From Saccharomyces uvarum (Eukaryota > Ascomycota > Saccharomycetes > Saccharomycetales > Saccharomycetaceae), in assembly GCA_947243795.1 (NCBI GenBank), contig OX365931.1, forward strand, positions 310,001-374,000: DNA of 64,000 nt, written 5' to 3'. The position numbers and the translations under genes are program-made. Positions 31,769 to 42,973 of this stretch are shown here, piece after piece. The notes under the pieces were generated by a model. It made no database searches. It was not told where the DNA came from and worked only from the letters and a program-made list of their open reading frames with translations. How positions within the stretch are numbered: the stretch's first letter is position 1; the number at the start of each line of letters is the position of its first letter.

Positions 31769-32488
31769 TTACTTATTTCCTGTTGATGGTTTTGTATCCT
31801 CCAACTTGATCGAAGTAGGCTTGCTATTGCTTACTGGTTTCAAGTTAAAACTGTTGTTAGTTTCTTTTTTGATTTTTTTTGAACCATACAATCCATCAAC
31901 ATAGTAGTTGTTGGTAATCTTGGTCTCGTAATCGAGTATGATTTTTTCGAAGCTCAACAATGCCTTCTTTAACGCATCGCCAACGGCCTCCTTCTTCGAC
32001 CTATTATAACATTCACCTTTCGAAGGCAAAGTGATTCTACCGAGCCCACCACACTGTGTATTTGTGCCATCCTTAAGAGTAATCTTTACTTGAGCTTCCG
32101 CCACCACCGTGTACTTGACGTCATCCGTATCGGTGTTGTCATCATTATTTACTGCAGTGAAGGGCTGGCATTCACTGGCCTCGACGTCTATAACGTCCAT
32201 TTGCCAGCCGTCATACCCGAAGGTTTCATTAGCGAACTGTATGAGAACGTGACCCGCTATCAGCTTAGATAAATTGTGCTTCCCGTATCTATTGCTGTGA
32301 TAAATGTTGTATGTGTACCTTTCAATCTTGGACTGCAACAGTCCTATCCTCTGAACCGACCAAGCACTAGCGGGCCTGCCATTCCAATCCTCGACGGTCT
32401 GGAAATCCTTGATATCCAAACCTGCAGTTGTGCCGTACACAGTCGAATCATACGATATGCTTGCACTGGACTTCGCGTGCACCGTCAT
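31769..32488 (-). CDS. RAD59: Rad59, Rad52-like recombination protein
   Basis: Single-strand annealing and Rad51-independent recombination factor, homologous to the N-terminal DNA-binding domain of Rad52. The 239-residue protein contains the Rad52/22 core: WSVQRIGLLQSKIERYTYNI (about 43-62), FANETFGYDGWQMDVIDVEA (about 90-109) and VKITLKDGT...GRITLPSKGECYNRSKKEAVGDALKKALLSFE regions (about 135-185). The C-terminus is short and lacks the Rad51-binding tail of Rad52, as normal for Rad59. Length is one more than the 238 I recall. Convergent with TSR1. Confidence 0.95.
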   Translation of the reverse strand: MTVHAKSSASISYDSTVYGTTAGLDIKDFQTVEDWNGRPASAWSVQRIGLLQSKIERYTYNIYHSNRYGKHNLSKLIAGHVLIQFANETFGYDGWQMDVIDVEASECQPFTAVNNDDNTDTDDVKYTVVAEAQVKITLKDGTNTQCGGLGRITLPSKGECYNRSKKEAVGDALKKALLSFEKIILDYETKITNNYYVDGLYGSKKIKKETNNSFNLKPVSNSKPTSIKLEDTKPSTGNK

Positions 32489-33203
32489 TATATATCTCGT
32501 AGATGTAGCAAAACACTCCTCCCCTCTACCTAACTTTTTCCCATGAATACACCCACAAAACTGTCACCAAATTCCTCGGTGATGTTCTTATCCTCCTTCC
32601 CGCTGCTGTTTCCTCTATTATCTGCTCTTGCCAAACTGTGGCTTTCTTTTGATCAGATTAGCCCGGTTCATCAGAGAGCACGTGATGTAAGTTCGACCGC
32701 GGAATGATAGGGTCTAGCAGAGTGTAGGAGTGGCCAGAGCAGCCCCATCAACTTTTGTGGTGGAAATACTATTCAAGACTTACAGATATCTAACAATTAC
32801 ATGTCAAGAGAGGGTTACACAGGCGTATATATACTATACATATGTGCGATGCCGGTCAGCTGGTCTTTCTACCGTGGCAACACATGTGAGAATAGACATT
32901 TGTACCCCACCCTATCTAATGATTTCACAATAAATTGGTCCTCGGCAGCTGTCACACAAGGCAAGGTTGGCAATCTTGACATCTTTTGCTTCGAGTTTCG
33001 TTTAGGTACGTAGATCTTCTCATGTTTCTTACTAGTAACTATTAACATAAAGGCCAACGCGCACGATTTTTCTGAAAAAAGTAATACACGTATTGCATAT
33101 AGACAGGGTTCAGACATCACAAAGGGAGAATAATCGAGAGTAGGCAGCAATTCTTGTCTACGAGCCTGAGTAATTAGGATTTATAACAGCACTCCCGTCG
33201 AGA
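32489..33203. promoter_or_regulatory. RAD59/USO1 divergent promoter with CACGTGAT
   Basis: 715 bases. CACGTGAT at 32679-32686 is a Cbf1-type site about 190 bp before RAD59. Overlapping frames of 60-93 codons on both strands (32730-33150) have no recognisable features. No RNA gene is seen. Confidence 0.45.
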
Positions 33204-36200
33204 ATGGACCTTATCCAGGGGCTGATACAGCAACCAAAAGTCCAATCCGCGGATGAAACCATTCCAACACTATGTGATCGGGTCGAAAACTCCACTTTGA
33301 TCAATGATAGAAGGTCAGCTGTGCTTGGGTTGAAGGCGTTTAGTCGTCAGTATAGAGAATCTGTTATTGCGTCAGGGTTGAAACCGTTGCTCAACACTTT
33401 GAAGCGTGATTATATGGACGAAGATTCAGTGAAAGCGATCTTAGAGACAATTTTAATTCTTTTCATTCGAGGCGATGGTCATGATGATCTAACTAGAGGA
33501 TGGATTTCTCAGCAATCGCGGCTGCAAAACGGGAAATATCCCTCACCATTGGTGATGAAACAAGAAAAAGAACAGGTAGACCAATTCTCACTATGGATCG
33601 CTGATGCTTTGACACAATCGGAAGATTTGATTCATTTACTCGTTGAATTTTGGGAAATTGACAATTTCCATATCAGACTGTATACAATCCAATTGTTAGA
33701 GGCCATGATGGCTACAAGGCCGTTGAAGGCGAGAGGTGCTTTGATTTCGTTGCCAACAAGTATTTCTACTATGGTTTCACTTTTAGATGACATGCATGAA
33801 CCCATTAGAGATGAAGCTATCTTATTATTGATGGCAGTGGTCAACGATTCCCCTCACGTTCAAAAACTAGTCGCTTTTGAGAATATTTTCGAAAGATTGT
33901 TTTCCATCATTGAAGAAGAAGGTGGATTAAGAGGCTCCCTTGTCGTCAATGATTGTTTGTCATTGATTAATAACATCCTTAAATACAACACCTCTAACCA
34001 AACTCTATTCCTGGAAACAGGCAACTTGCCAAAACTGGCACACCTATTGAGTGAACCAATATCTCAAGATGAAGGGTTTTTCTGGAATGGCCAAAGAATA
34101 ATAAATATTAATACGGCTTTAGATATCGTCAGTTTAACGGTGGAACCGGGAAACACTGTTACCTCTCAACACCAGAACGTATTATTCGACTCGAGCGTAT
34201 TGATGGTTGTATTACGTTTGGCCTTCTTTCACAACATCCCCAAAAGGGTTAGACCGATTGCCCTCTTAACTGCTGCAAACATGATTAGAAGTAACGAATA
34301 TGCACAGTTAGAATTTAGCAAAATTGACGTTCCTTATTTTGATCCTTCATTACCAACAAACGCTACCGCAAATGGCGGCCCAATTAAATTAGTTCCTGTG
34401 ATCAGTATCTTAATCAATTGGATGCTCTATGCTAATTCTGTTCATACATTCGATACAAGGGTTGCGTGTTCTAAACTACTGAAGGCTTATCTTATGGACA
34501 GTTTCGACATTCAGAAAGATTTTTTATCACATCAAGAGCAATTGTATAACCAACATTCAACAACAAATAGCCACGGTGCTAAAGATGACGATATTTCTGA
34601 AAACGCTGATGAAGAAGAAAGTGCAAATGAAGAGACCATATCAGACACTATAGATGGGAACCTTCTCAAGGCAAACTTATTTGAAGTTCTACTAAATTAT
34701 GATACAGAATTGAACTTAAACCCTTTCAAATTGTTTTTCACAACAGATATTTTCATGTTTTTATTCCAACAAGAACACAAATCCAGTGAAGAACTACGTG
34801 AAGTTACAAGAAACGTTACCACTGGTAATAATCTTGACGACGAAGAACCCTTAAAGGCTATTCAAACAATAAGTGAACTATTGACTACTTCCCTTACTGC
34901 TGCTGACATCAGAATTCCCATCTCTTATTTAACTTTCTTGATATATTGGCTATTTGGTGATTTTAAGGCTACCAATGATTTTCTATCAGATAAGTCGGTG
35001 ATCAAGTCTTTGCTCTCCTTTTCTTACCAAATCCAGGATGAAGATATTACTATTAAATGTCTGGTAACAATGTTACTAGGTGTCGCCTACGAGTTTTCAT
35101 CCAAAGAATCTCCATTTCCAAGAAAGCAATACTTTGAATTCATTACTAAAAGTTTAGGAAAAGACAATTATGCTTCCCGCATCAAACAATTCAAAAAGGA
35201 TTCTTTTTTTTCAGAAATTGACCAAAACGAAGATAGTATACTGACCCCACAGCTTGATGAAACTGGTTTACCGAAAGTGTATTTCAGTGCTTATTTCATA
35301 CACTTATTCAATGAAAACATGTATAGAATCAGAACCGCACTATCTCACAACCCAGACGAGGAACCAATCAGTAAAATTTCATTCGAAGAAGTTGAAGAGC
35401 TACAAAAACAGTGCGCAAAATTGAAAAGTGAACTAGGCTCCTTGCAAACTGAAACCAAGACCACGAATGAGGATCTTACCGAAAAATTGGAGACTTTATC
35501 TAAAGAACATGAAGAATTAGTAGAGAAATACCAATCACTAACCTCTTCGCATATGTTATTGAAGGAGAATATTTCTAGTTTGGAAATGGAACTAAAAAGT
35601 ATTTCAGAATCCTTAAATGAAATGACCAAGTCAAGAGATGCACTGGAAACGAAGGACAAAGAGAATTCTCTTGCTTTACAAGAGTACAAAGGCACAATTT
35701 ACAAACAGGAGGAGGCCATCAGAACTTTGGAAAAGGAACTTGAAACCATCTCTTCTCAAAAGAAAAAAGCAGAGGATGGTATAAACAAAATGGGCAAAGA
35801 CTTATTCGCTTTAAGCAGGGAGAAACAAGCGGTGGAGGAAAAACAGAGAAGTCTACAAAAGGAAAAGGATAAAAGTAATAGTGATCATCAAAAAGAGACT
35901 AAACTACTGAAAGATGAAATTGCTAGAAAAATAACTGAAATAAAGACACTAAATGAAAACCTAGTAAAAACAAAAACCCAGCATAGTGCTTTGTCAGAAG
36001 AAAAGGAACAGATTTCGAAGGAACTTGTCGAGTACAAATCGCGGTTCCAAAGTCATGATAATCTGGTTGCAAAACTAACAGAAAAACTTAAATCTCTAGC
36101 GAATAATTATAGGGACCTGCAAGCCAAGCATGAATCTTTAATGGAATCCATAGAAGAAACAAAGAGCGAAAATAATGCGCAACTATCTAACCTGCAAGAA

Positions 36201-38546
36201 AAATTTGATTCTTTATCACGGGAAAAGGAAAGTTTTCAAATTGAAAAAGAACATCTTAGAGATGATATTAAAGAATTAAAAGAAACCATTTCCGGATTAG
36301 AACACAAAAATGAAGAAACTACCTCAAAGCACAACTCTGCAAAGAACAATTATGAGTCACAAATTAACCAATTGAAAGAACAGTTGGAAATTGCAACAAC
36401 CACACAGGATGACAATGTGAATAAAATCTCTGGGTTATCTAAAGATATTAGAAACCTGGAAACGCTATTGGAAACTTGCAAAAGTTCTAAACACGACCTT
36501 CAAACAAAACTTGAAGCTTCTGAAAAGACTTTGGCGGAAATGCACGAAAACGAGGAGCATTTAAAAGAAGAGAAAACCCAACTTGAAAAAGAGGTTGTTA
36601 ACACTAAGAAACAACTCAATACTTTGCGTGACAATTTCGAATCATTAGAAAAGGAACACAAAGATTCGATAACTCAAGTGGGAGAGTATGAGAAACAAAT
36701 TACTGACAAAGAAAAGGAATACAATGAAAAAATTTCAAAACTGAAGGATGAGATTGAGTCTATTCAAGAAGAAAATGAAGCGCTATGTCAAAACAACGAC
36801 AATTTAAAGGGCGAAGTTGAAAACGTTAAACAAACCTTGGAAGAACAGTCAAACTTGAAAGAGTCCAGGATGGAAGCTTTAAATACTCAAATACAAGATC
36901 TCGAAGTAAAGAACCAATCAAGTGAAGCCAAGTTATTGGAGTCGATGAAGGATAAGCAAATTCAAACAGAAAAAATGATAGAATTACAAAAAGAATGTAA
37001 TTCCAGAAAGGAGGAAATTAGTGAATTAGAAGAAAAACTTAAAATTTTAGAGGTGGAAAATTCTCATAATTTAGAACTGTTGAAAGAATTAGAGGAGGCT
37101 AAAAAAGAATTAGAAATTAAAACAAACGAGGTAAAAAATCAATCGGAAAAAATCGCAAATTTAGACAAGCTCAAGGAGAAAACAGAAGCTGAGTTATGTC
37201 GATTGAAAGACACATCTGCTGATGAAAAAAGCAACTTAGAAGAGCAGTTAGGGAAACTGAGAAACGAAATAAAAATCAAAAGCCAAGCATTTGAAAAGGA
37301 GAGAAAGTTACTCAATGAGGGTTCATCAACAATTACGCAAGAATACTCTGAAAAGATTAACATGCTGGAAGACCAACTAAATAAGTTGGAAAATGAGAAT
37401 GATTCAAAGTCGAAACTAATTGATGCAAGTAAGGGTGAGTTGGAGAAAGCCACTTTGAGCCATGATGAAATTTTAGAAGAAAAGCAGAATGAGATTAAGT
37501 CCATGAAAGACGAAATTCTCTCATGTAAAGAAAAGATAAATGAAGCAGATACGAAACTACTATCAACAGAACGAGCACATGAAAATAGATTAAATAGTTT
37601 AAAGGAACAACTTGAGGCTGTTCAAGAATCTAAAGCCGAAACTGAAAGGAAAATGAATGAAATAAAGGAAGAATCTGATCACCACAAATCAGAGTTAAAT
37701 AAATCAAAAGAAATTGTGGAAAACTTAAAAAGTGACATTGAAAACAATGAAAAAAAATTAGAACTTTTAGTAAAGAGCGGGAAGGAATCTGATGAGAAGT
37801 TAAAACAGTATACAAAAAATAGTCAGGTAGACATTAAAGAGTTGAAAAATGAAAAGACTGATTTGGAATCTCAAATCATAGAATTCAAAACAAAAATCGA
37901 AGAGCTACAAGGGAAACTGAGAGATGAAGCTAACAGCAAGACAGAGGCCACACAGCAAGAGCTAACTAGTGCTCATGAGAAAATAAGAGTAAATGAAGAA
38001 GAAAACGTATTATTAAACTCTAAATTGAAAGATTTAGAATACAATTTAAAAGATAATCAAGACGAGATTCAAAGCACTAAAGAAAAAAACGAATCATTGA
38101 ATTCTCATTTGAAAGATTTGAAGCAAGAGTTAACTGATGCTCAACAAAAGGCTGAAAAATGCGAAGAAAAAAGTAAAACGGAAATTGAACAACTTCAAGC
38201 AGAAATGTCTGAGTCTCATGAAAAAGCCAAACAACTTGAATTAAAATACAATGATCTTGCAACCAAAGAACAAGCTTGGAAAAAAAATGAAGAAGCTATT
38301 AAAAAATCCACTGACTCTCAGAAGACTGAAATTGAAAGATTAGTCAAGGAGTTGGAGAGATTAAATTCAGAAAACGCAAAATTAAAAGAAGCAAACGAAG
38401 ATCGCTCGGAAATTGATGACTTAATGCTTTTGGTTACCGATTTGGATGAAAAGAATACCAAATATCGCTCAAAGTTGGAAGACTTAGGCGTTGAATTCAG
38501 CTCTGAAGATGAAGACGAAGAAGATGATGAAGAAGAAGAAGAATAG
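33204..38546 (+). CDS. USO1: Uso1, vesicle-tethering coiled-coil protein (p115 homologue)
   Basis: Tethers ER-derived COPII vesicles to the Golgi before SNARE assembly. The 1780-residue protein has a globular armadillo-type head (about 1-720), an extremely long parallel coiled coil (about 725-1750) rich in Lys, Glu and Leu, and a short acidic tail of Asp/Glu (about 1765-1780), the classic p115 layout. Length is about ten residues shorter than the 1790 I recall, the usual drift in coiled-coil repeats. The start MDLIQGLIQQPKVQSADET is the first Met of the frame and matches the family. The coding strand is A-rich because of the Lys/Glu codons. Confidence 0.97.
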   Translation: MDLIQGLIQQPKVQSADETIPTLCDRVENSTLINDRRSAVLGLKAFSRQYRESVIASGLKPLLNTLKRDYMDEDSVKAILETILILFIRGDGHDDLTRGWISQQSRLQNGKYPSPLVMKQEKEQVDQFSLWIADALTQSEDLIHLLVEFWEIDNFHIRLYTIQLLEAMMATRPLKARGALISLPTSISTMVSLLDDMHEPIRDEAILLLMAVVNDSPHVQKLVAFENIFERLFSIIEEEGGLRGSLVVNDCLSLINNILKYNTSNQTLFLETGNLPKLAHLLSEPISQDEGFFWNGQRIININTALDIVSLTVEPGNTVTSQHQNVLFDSSVLMVVLRLAFFHNIPKRVRPIALLTAANMIRSNEYAQLEFSKIDVPYFDPSLPTNATANGGPIKLVPVISILINWMLYANSVHTFDTRVACSKLLKAYLMDSFDIQKDFLSHQEQLYNQHSTTNSHGAKDDDISENADEEESANEETISDTIDGNLLKANLFEVLLNYDTELNLNPFKLFFTTDIFMFLFQQEHKSSEELREVTRNVTTGNNLDDEEPLKAIQTISELLTTSLTAADIRIPISYLTFLIYWLFGDFKATNDFLSDKSVIKSLLSFSYQIQDEDITIKCLVTMLLGVAYEFSSKESPFPRKQYFEFITKSLGKDNYASRIKQFKKDSFFSEIDQNEDSILTPQLDETGLPKVYFSAYFIHLFNENMYRIRTALSHNPDEEPISKISFEEVEELQKQCAKLKSELGSLQTETKTTNEDLTEKLETLSKEHEELVEKYQSLTSSHMLLKENISSLEMELKSISESLNEMTKSRDALETKDKENSLALQEYKGTIYKQEEAIRTLEKELETISSQKKKAEDGINKMGKDLFALSREKQAVEEKQRSLQKEKDKSNSDHQKETKLLKDEIARKITEIKTLNENLVKTKTQHSALSEEKEQISKELVEYKSRFQSHDNLVAKLTEKLKSLANNYRDLQAKHESLMESIEETKSENNAQLSNLQEKFDSLSREKESFQIEKEHLRDDIKELKETISGLEHKNEETTSKHNSAKNNYESQINQLKEQLEIATTTQDDNVNKISGLSKDIRNLETLLETCKSSKHDLQTKLEASEKTLAEMHENEEHLKEEKTQLEKEVVNTKKQLNTLRDNFESLEKEHKDSITQVGEYEKQITDKEKEYNEKISKLKDEIESIQEENEALCQNNDNLKGEVENVKQTLEEQSNLKESRMEALNTQIQDLEVKNQSSEAKLLESMKDKQIQTEKMIELQKECNSRKEEISELEEKLKILEVENSHNLELLKELEEAKKELEIKTNEVKNQSEKIANLDKLKEKTEAELCRLKDTSADEKSNLEEQLGKLRNEIKIKSQAFEKERKLLNEGSSTITQEYSEKINMLEDQLNKLENENDSKSKLIDASKGELEKATLSHDEILEEKQNEIKSMKDEILSCKEKINEADTKLLSTERAHENRLNSLKEQLEAVQESKAETERKMNEIKEESDHHKSELNKSKEIVENLKSDIENNEKKLELLVKSGKESDEKLKQYTKNSQVDIKELKNEKTDLESQIIEFKTKIEELQGKLRDEANSKTEATQQELTSAHEKIRVNEEENVLLNSKLKDLEYNLKDNQDEIQSTKEKNESLNSHLKDLKQELTDAQQKAEKCEEKSKTEIEQLQAEMSESHEKAKQLELKYNDLATKEQAWKKNEEAIKKSTDSQKTEIERLVKELERLNSENAKLKEANEDRSEIDDLMLLVTDLDEKNTKYRSKLEDLGVEFSSEDEDEEDDEEEEE

Positions 38547-38999
38547 GCAAGTCAAGAAGTGCGCGTAGATAGATCCTATAGATATGATCAGCTTGATTTT
38601 GTGGCAATGCTGCGTTTTGTAATTATACATATATACACTATATCAACCCTGAATATACTATTTTTCCAGCATTTTAGATATTGCTCGAAATATTGTTAGA
38701 TTTTATATTTTGCTACAAAAGAAGTGCAATAAATGTATAGTTTCAAATTAAAGAAAATGGGGTGATAGGATAATGGAAATTTCTTCTCGAGCCGGCATAG
38801 TGAGATTGATACTCAAGTGCTTTTACTCTATCGTTGCCACTACTGGTTTTTCTTTGGACATGACTTTGTAGTCACGTCCAGCAAGCGCTCAAGATATTGA
38901 TAGCCGTGGGAAAAATAGTGAGGAGTGATGCAGATCACGAGAGAATGGAAGTATCAAAGTAGATAGAGGTGAGAATCGTCATCAAATAGCAGGACCGAA
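38547..38999. other. Intergenic between USO1 and YDL057W
   Basis: 453 bases. TTTTATATTTT at 38701-38711 matches the 11-base ARS consensus but only 15 of 17 positions of the extended form, so it is a weak origin candidate. No gene is seen. Confidence 0.4.
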
Positions 39000-39986
39000 A
39001 TGGAGAAGAGAAGCGTTGGTGTAAAAATACCGGATTTTCCTCCCACTTATATGAAATTAGATCAAAATGAAAAATTCATATATATTACAAGCAAAACCAA
39101 TTGTACATCTTATCAGATAGCATCTATAATCTCATACCCAGATAAGAAAGATGTGTCAAGTGCCAATTTAGAAAATGGAAAATCACTTAATGAAGACAAT
39201 AAACTAGCACTACTGCTGCACGGGAGCCAATCTCACAAGAGCGCAATTTATCAGACCTTATTAGCCAAGATGCTGGCCCAATCAGGATATTGGGTACTAA
39301 GAATCGATTTTAGAGGTCAAGGGGATTCGAGTAATAATTACGACGCTGCCATTGGCAGGACGCTGGATCAAGATTTAGAAGATATGAGTGTCGTGTACCA
39401 GACGATGCTTGATAGATCTGTCAGGGAGCAGCTATACAAGACAGACACAATTTCACTGGGTGTGATTGTGGCACACTCTAGAGGGTCCCTTGCTATGTTC
39501 AAATTCTGCCTGAAACTGCTTTCAATGGCATGCCCGTTGCCATCTCACCTGATCAACTGTGCCGGAAGGTATGATGGGAGGGGACTTATTGAACGGTGCT
39601 CACGGCTACACCCGAATTGGGAAAGAAAAGGAGGGTTCTGGGCCAACGGTCCACGATATGGCGAATACAAGGATTTTTGGATCCCATCAAGCGAAACTTA
39701 TAGTATAGCCAACGTTTGCGTCCCGGAATTTGCCAAAATACCACCAACTTGCTCGGTAATGTCGTGCTATGGTACCTGTGACCACATAGTGCCGCTTAGT
39801 GCGGCTTCAAACTATACAAAACTGTTTGAAGGTAGACATACATTGAAGCTTATAGAGAATGCGGACCACAATTATTACGGCATTGAGGATGATCCAAATG
39901 AGCTAAACCTACCGACGAGAAGGGGTAGGGTCAACTACTCACCACTAGTGGCCGATTTAATTATGAAGTACCTGAACAATACATAG
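39000..39986 (+). CDS. Uncharacterised alpha/beta hydrolase (YDL057W)
   Basis: Probable serine hydrolase of unknown substrate, the counterpart of S. cerevisiae YDL057W. The 328-residue protein has an HGSQSHK oxyanion-type turn (about 74-80), the segment RIDFRGQGDSS (about 101-111), the nucleophile elbow AHSRG (about 157-161) in place of the GXSXG norm, an acidic candidate in SCYGTCDHIVPL (about 258-269) and the catalytic-His candidate in ENADHNYYG (about 285-293). No signal peptide or membrane span is seen. It is tandem between USO1 and MBP1. Fold assignment is from motifs; the function remains unknown. Confidence 0.88.
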   Translation: MEKRSVGVKIPDFPPTYMKLDQNEKFIYITSKTNCTSYQIASIISYPDKKDVSSANLENGKSLNEDNKLALLLHGSQSHKSAIYQTLLAKMLAQSGYWVLRIDFRGQGDSSNNYDAAIGRTLDQDLEDMSVVYQTMLDRSVREQLYKTDTISLGVIVAHSRGSLAMFKFCLKLLSMACPLPSHLINCAGRYDGRGLIERCSRLHPNWERKGGFWANGPRYGEYKDFWIPSSETYSIANVCVPEFAKIPPTCSVMSCYGTCDHIVPLSAASNYTKLFEGRHTLKLIENADHNYYGIEDDPNELNLPTRRGRVNYSPLVADLIMKYLNNT

Positions 39987-40453
39987 GCCATAGAATACAT
40001 ATTACTATAAGATAATTTTGCGTTAAGCTTGGAACCGTTAGGATGTAGGATAACCCGCATTGTACCTGCGGCCTTGCCATTGAACAACATGATGAGGCGA
40101 TGTTTCTTGAATGAAATAGTATCATCAGGTGAGACTGGGCCACACCTGCCGTACTACGGATGTCAACTAGCCGTCATAGCCAACTTATTTGTTTTCTTTT
40201 TTTTGCTTCTACCTTTTAGCATCTATAGTTTTATTGGTATTGCTTTGTTTTTTATCCGATTAAATCAGCTCAATCAACAGATGAAAAAAATAAAAAAAGA
40301 AAACAAAATCAACACAACTGGGCAGACCTTGAACCATCGGAAACGAAAACAAACTACTCATCATAGCACTAGACTACGTATCAATTGTGATCGGTTTGAA
40401 ATTTGAGTTCTTTTGACGTTCCGAGACAATAGGTAGACCTCGCAATTACAGGC
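39987..40453. promoter_or_regulatory. MBP1 upstream region
   Basis: 467 bases between YDL057W and MBP1. A T-rich tract (about 40190-40260) is followed by an A-rich stretch (40280-40360), a common promoter pattern. A 125-codon plus-strand frame (40029-40406) ends 47 bases before MBP1; its hydrophobic segment comes from the T-rich tract, so I treat it as non-coding. Confidence 0.45.
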
Positions 40454-42973
40454 ATGTCTAATCAAATATACTCAGCGAAATATTCGGGGGTTGATGTTTA
40501 TGAATTTATTCATTCGACAGGGTCCATTATGAAAAGGAAAAAGGATGACTGGGTCAATGCCACACACATTTTGAAGGCAGCAAATTTTGCCAAAGCTAAA
40601 AGAACAAGAATATTAGAGAAGGAGGTGCTTAAGGAAACTCATGAAAAAGTTCAAGGTGGGTTTGGTAAATATCAGGGTACATGGGTTCCGCTAAATATAG
40701 CGAAACGACTAGCTGAAAAATTCAGTGTATACGACCAATTGAAGCCACTATTCGATTTCACGCAAACTGACGGTTCTGCTTCTCCACCTCCAGCCCCAAA
40801 ACATCATCACGCCTCAAAAGTAGATAGGAAAAAGGCCATAAGAAGTGTAAGTACTTCTGCGATTATAGATACAAAGAGAAACAGTAAGAAAAGTGAAGAC
40901 AATCAGTTTCAAAATAGTAAAATACTGGGAAATCCTACAGCTGTACCAAGGAAAAGAGGTAGGCCGGTTGGTTCTACAAGAGGAGGCAAAAGAAAATTAG
41001 GAGTTGGATTACAACGCTCTCAAAGTGATATGGGATTCCCTAGACCAGCCATACCGAACTCTTCAATATCGACAATGCAATTACCATCTATCAGATCCAC
41101 AGTGGGACCACAATCACCAACGCTAAGTATCCTCGAAGAAGAAAGACATGACTCTCGACAGCAACAACAACAGCAGCAGCAAAACAATTCGGCTCAGTTT
41201 AAAGAAATTGATCTGGAAGATGGCTTGTCCAGCGACGTAGAGCCCCCTCAACAATTTCAACAGAATTTTAGTAATGGAACTAGTTTTGCACCTCAACAAC
41301 AATCCTCCTTGATACAAACCCAGCAAGCAGAATCAATGGCAACATCTGTATCATCATCTCCTTCTTTACCCACCTCGCCGGGCGATTTTGCTGACAGTAA
41401 TCCATTCGAAGAGCGCTTTGCCGGAGGTGGCACATCTCCGATTATTTCGATGATTCCACGGTATTCTGCTACTTCAAGACCCCAAACTTCAGACATTAAT
41501 GATAAGGTCAATAAGTACCTTTCAAAATTGGTCGATTACTTCATTTCAAATGAAATGAAATCAAACAAATCTGTACCGCAAGTATTATTGCGTCCGCCTC
41601 CACATAGTGCTCCTTATATCGATGCCCCCATCGACCCTGAATTGCATACTGCATTCCACTGGGCATGTTCCATGGGGAATCTACCTATCGCTGAGGCATT
41701 GTACGAAGCGGGGACTAGTATTAGATCGACCAATTCTCAAGGTCAAACACCTTTGATGAGAAGTTCATTATTCCATAATTCGTACACTAGGAGAACGTTC
41801 CCCAGGATTTTCCAATTGCTACACGAAACTGTATTTGACGTGGATTCTCAATCTCAAACAGTAATTCATCATATTGTAAAAAGGAAGTCAACTACACCTT
41901 CTGCGGTTTATTATCTCGATGTTGTGCTATCAAAAATTAAGAATTTCTTCCCACAATATAGAATTGAACTGTTACTGAACACACAGGATAAAAACGGCGA
42001 TACCGCATTGCATATTGCGGCTAAGAATGGAGATATTGTTTTTTTCAACACATTGGTGAAGATGGGTGCATTGACCACAATTTCCAATAAGGAAGGACTA
42101 ACACCAAATGAAATAATGAACCAACAGTACGAGCAAATGATGATACAAAATGGCGCAAATCCACACTCCAGTTCTTTAAACACGGACTTGAACCTCCACG
42201 TTAATACGCAGAATAGTGATATGAAAAACGATGTCAATTCAATGGTGATCATGTCCCCGATATCCCCGTCGGATTACATAACGTATCCGTCTCAAATTGC
42301 CACGAATATATCAAAGAACATTCCTAATGTGGTGAAATCCATGAAACAGATGGCCAGCATATACAATAATCTCCATGAAGAACATGATAATGAACTGAAG
42401 AATCTGCAAAAGACGTTGAAAAGTATATCGAAGACGAGAATACAAGTGAATTTGAAGACACTAGAGGTTTTGAAGGATAGTAGCAAAGATGGAAACGACG
42501 GAGAGATACTGGAAGGGAATGTGGATTTCGAGACTTTAACTTCTTTACAGCAGCACAATGTTGAAGAATTGAAAAAAAAACTTATACGGTATAAAAAGAC
42601 GATTAAGCAGAAACTAGAATACAGACAAACGGTCTTGCTGAATGGGTTGATAGAAGACGAAACTCAAACCATCGCGAACAGTGCAGGCGATAACGAGAGT
42701 GGTCCCCTGGAAAAGCTGGAGCTAGCTCAAAGGCTAACAGTTTTACAGTTTCAAAGGAGGAAACGATTGGGGAGTTTAATGGGGAAATTTGAAGACAATT
42801 CCAAGATTCATAAATATAGACGGATTATCAGGGAGGGGACGGAGATGGATATCGGAGAAGTGGACGGTTCGTTGGATGTAATACTACAGACACTGATAGT
42901 CAATAATAATAAAAACAAGGGCACAGACCCTAGTACCACGAACACGAACGCGAACGCCAACGACCGTGCATAG
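40454..42973 (+). CDS. MBP1: Mbp1, DNA-binding subunit of MBF
   Basis: With Swi6 forms MBF, which binds ACGCGT boxes and drives G1/S transcription of DNA-synthesis genes. The 839-residue protein has an N-terminal APSES/KilA-N domain (about 1-105; DDWVNATHILKAANFAKAKR and GGFGKYQGTWVPL are diagnostic), a basic AT-hook-like KRGRPVGSTRGGKRK (about 172-186), a Gln-rich linker (about 235-300), ankyrin repeats (about 390-560) and a C-terminal helical Swi6-binding region. Length is near the 833 recalled; the difference lies in Gln/Asn-rich linkers. The frame is intact. Confidence 0.97.
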   Translation: MSNQIYSAKYSGVDVYEFIHSTGSIMKRKKDDWVNATHILKAANFAKAKRTRILEKEVLKETHEKVQGGFGKYQGTWVPLNIAKRLAEKFSVYDQLKPLFDFTQTDGSASPPPAPKHHHASKVDRKKAIRSVSTSAIIDTKRNSKKSEDNQFQNSKILGNPTAVPRKRGRPVGSTRGGKRKLGVGLQRSQSDMGFPRPAIPNSSISTMQLPSIRSTVGPQSPTLSILEEERHDSRQQQQQQQQNNSAQFKEIDLEDGLSSDVEPPQQFQQNFSNGTSFAPQQQSSLIQTQQAESMATSVSSSPSLPTSPGDFADSNPFEERFAGGGTSPIISMIPRYSATSRPQTSDINDKVNKYLSKLVDYFISNEMKSNKSVPQVLLRPPPHSAPYIDAPIDPELHTAFHWACSMGNLPIAEALYEAGTSIRSTNSQGQTPLMRSSLFHNSYTRRTFPRIFQLLHETVFDVDSQSQTVIHHIVKRKSTTPSAVYYLDVVLSKIKNFFPQYRIELLLNTQDKNGDTALHIAAKNGDIVFFNTLVKMGALTTISNKEGLTPNEIMNQQYEQMMIQNGANPHSSSLNTDLNLHVNTQNSDMKNDVNSMVIMSPISPSDYITYPSQIATNISKNIPNVVKSMKQMASIYNNLHEEHDNELKNLQKTLKSISKTRIQVNLKTLEVLKDSSKDGNDGEILEGNVDFETLTSLQQHNVEELKKKLIRYKKTIKQKLEYRQTVLLNGLIEDETQTIANSAGDNESGPLEKLELAQRLTVLQFQRRKRLGSLMGKFEDNSKIHKYRRIIREGTEMDIGEVDGSLDVILQTLIVNNNKNKGTDPSTTNTNANANDRA

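Noticed and set aside
38701-38711. Third replication origin
   Set aside because: The 11-base match is exact but the extended consensus fails at two positions; too common in AT-rich DNA.
40029-40406. 125-codon frame before MBP1 with a hydrophobic segment
   Set aside because: The hydrophobic part comes from the T-rich promoter tract and the Lys part from an A-rich tract; no family resemblance.
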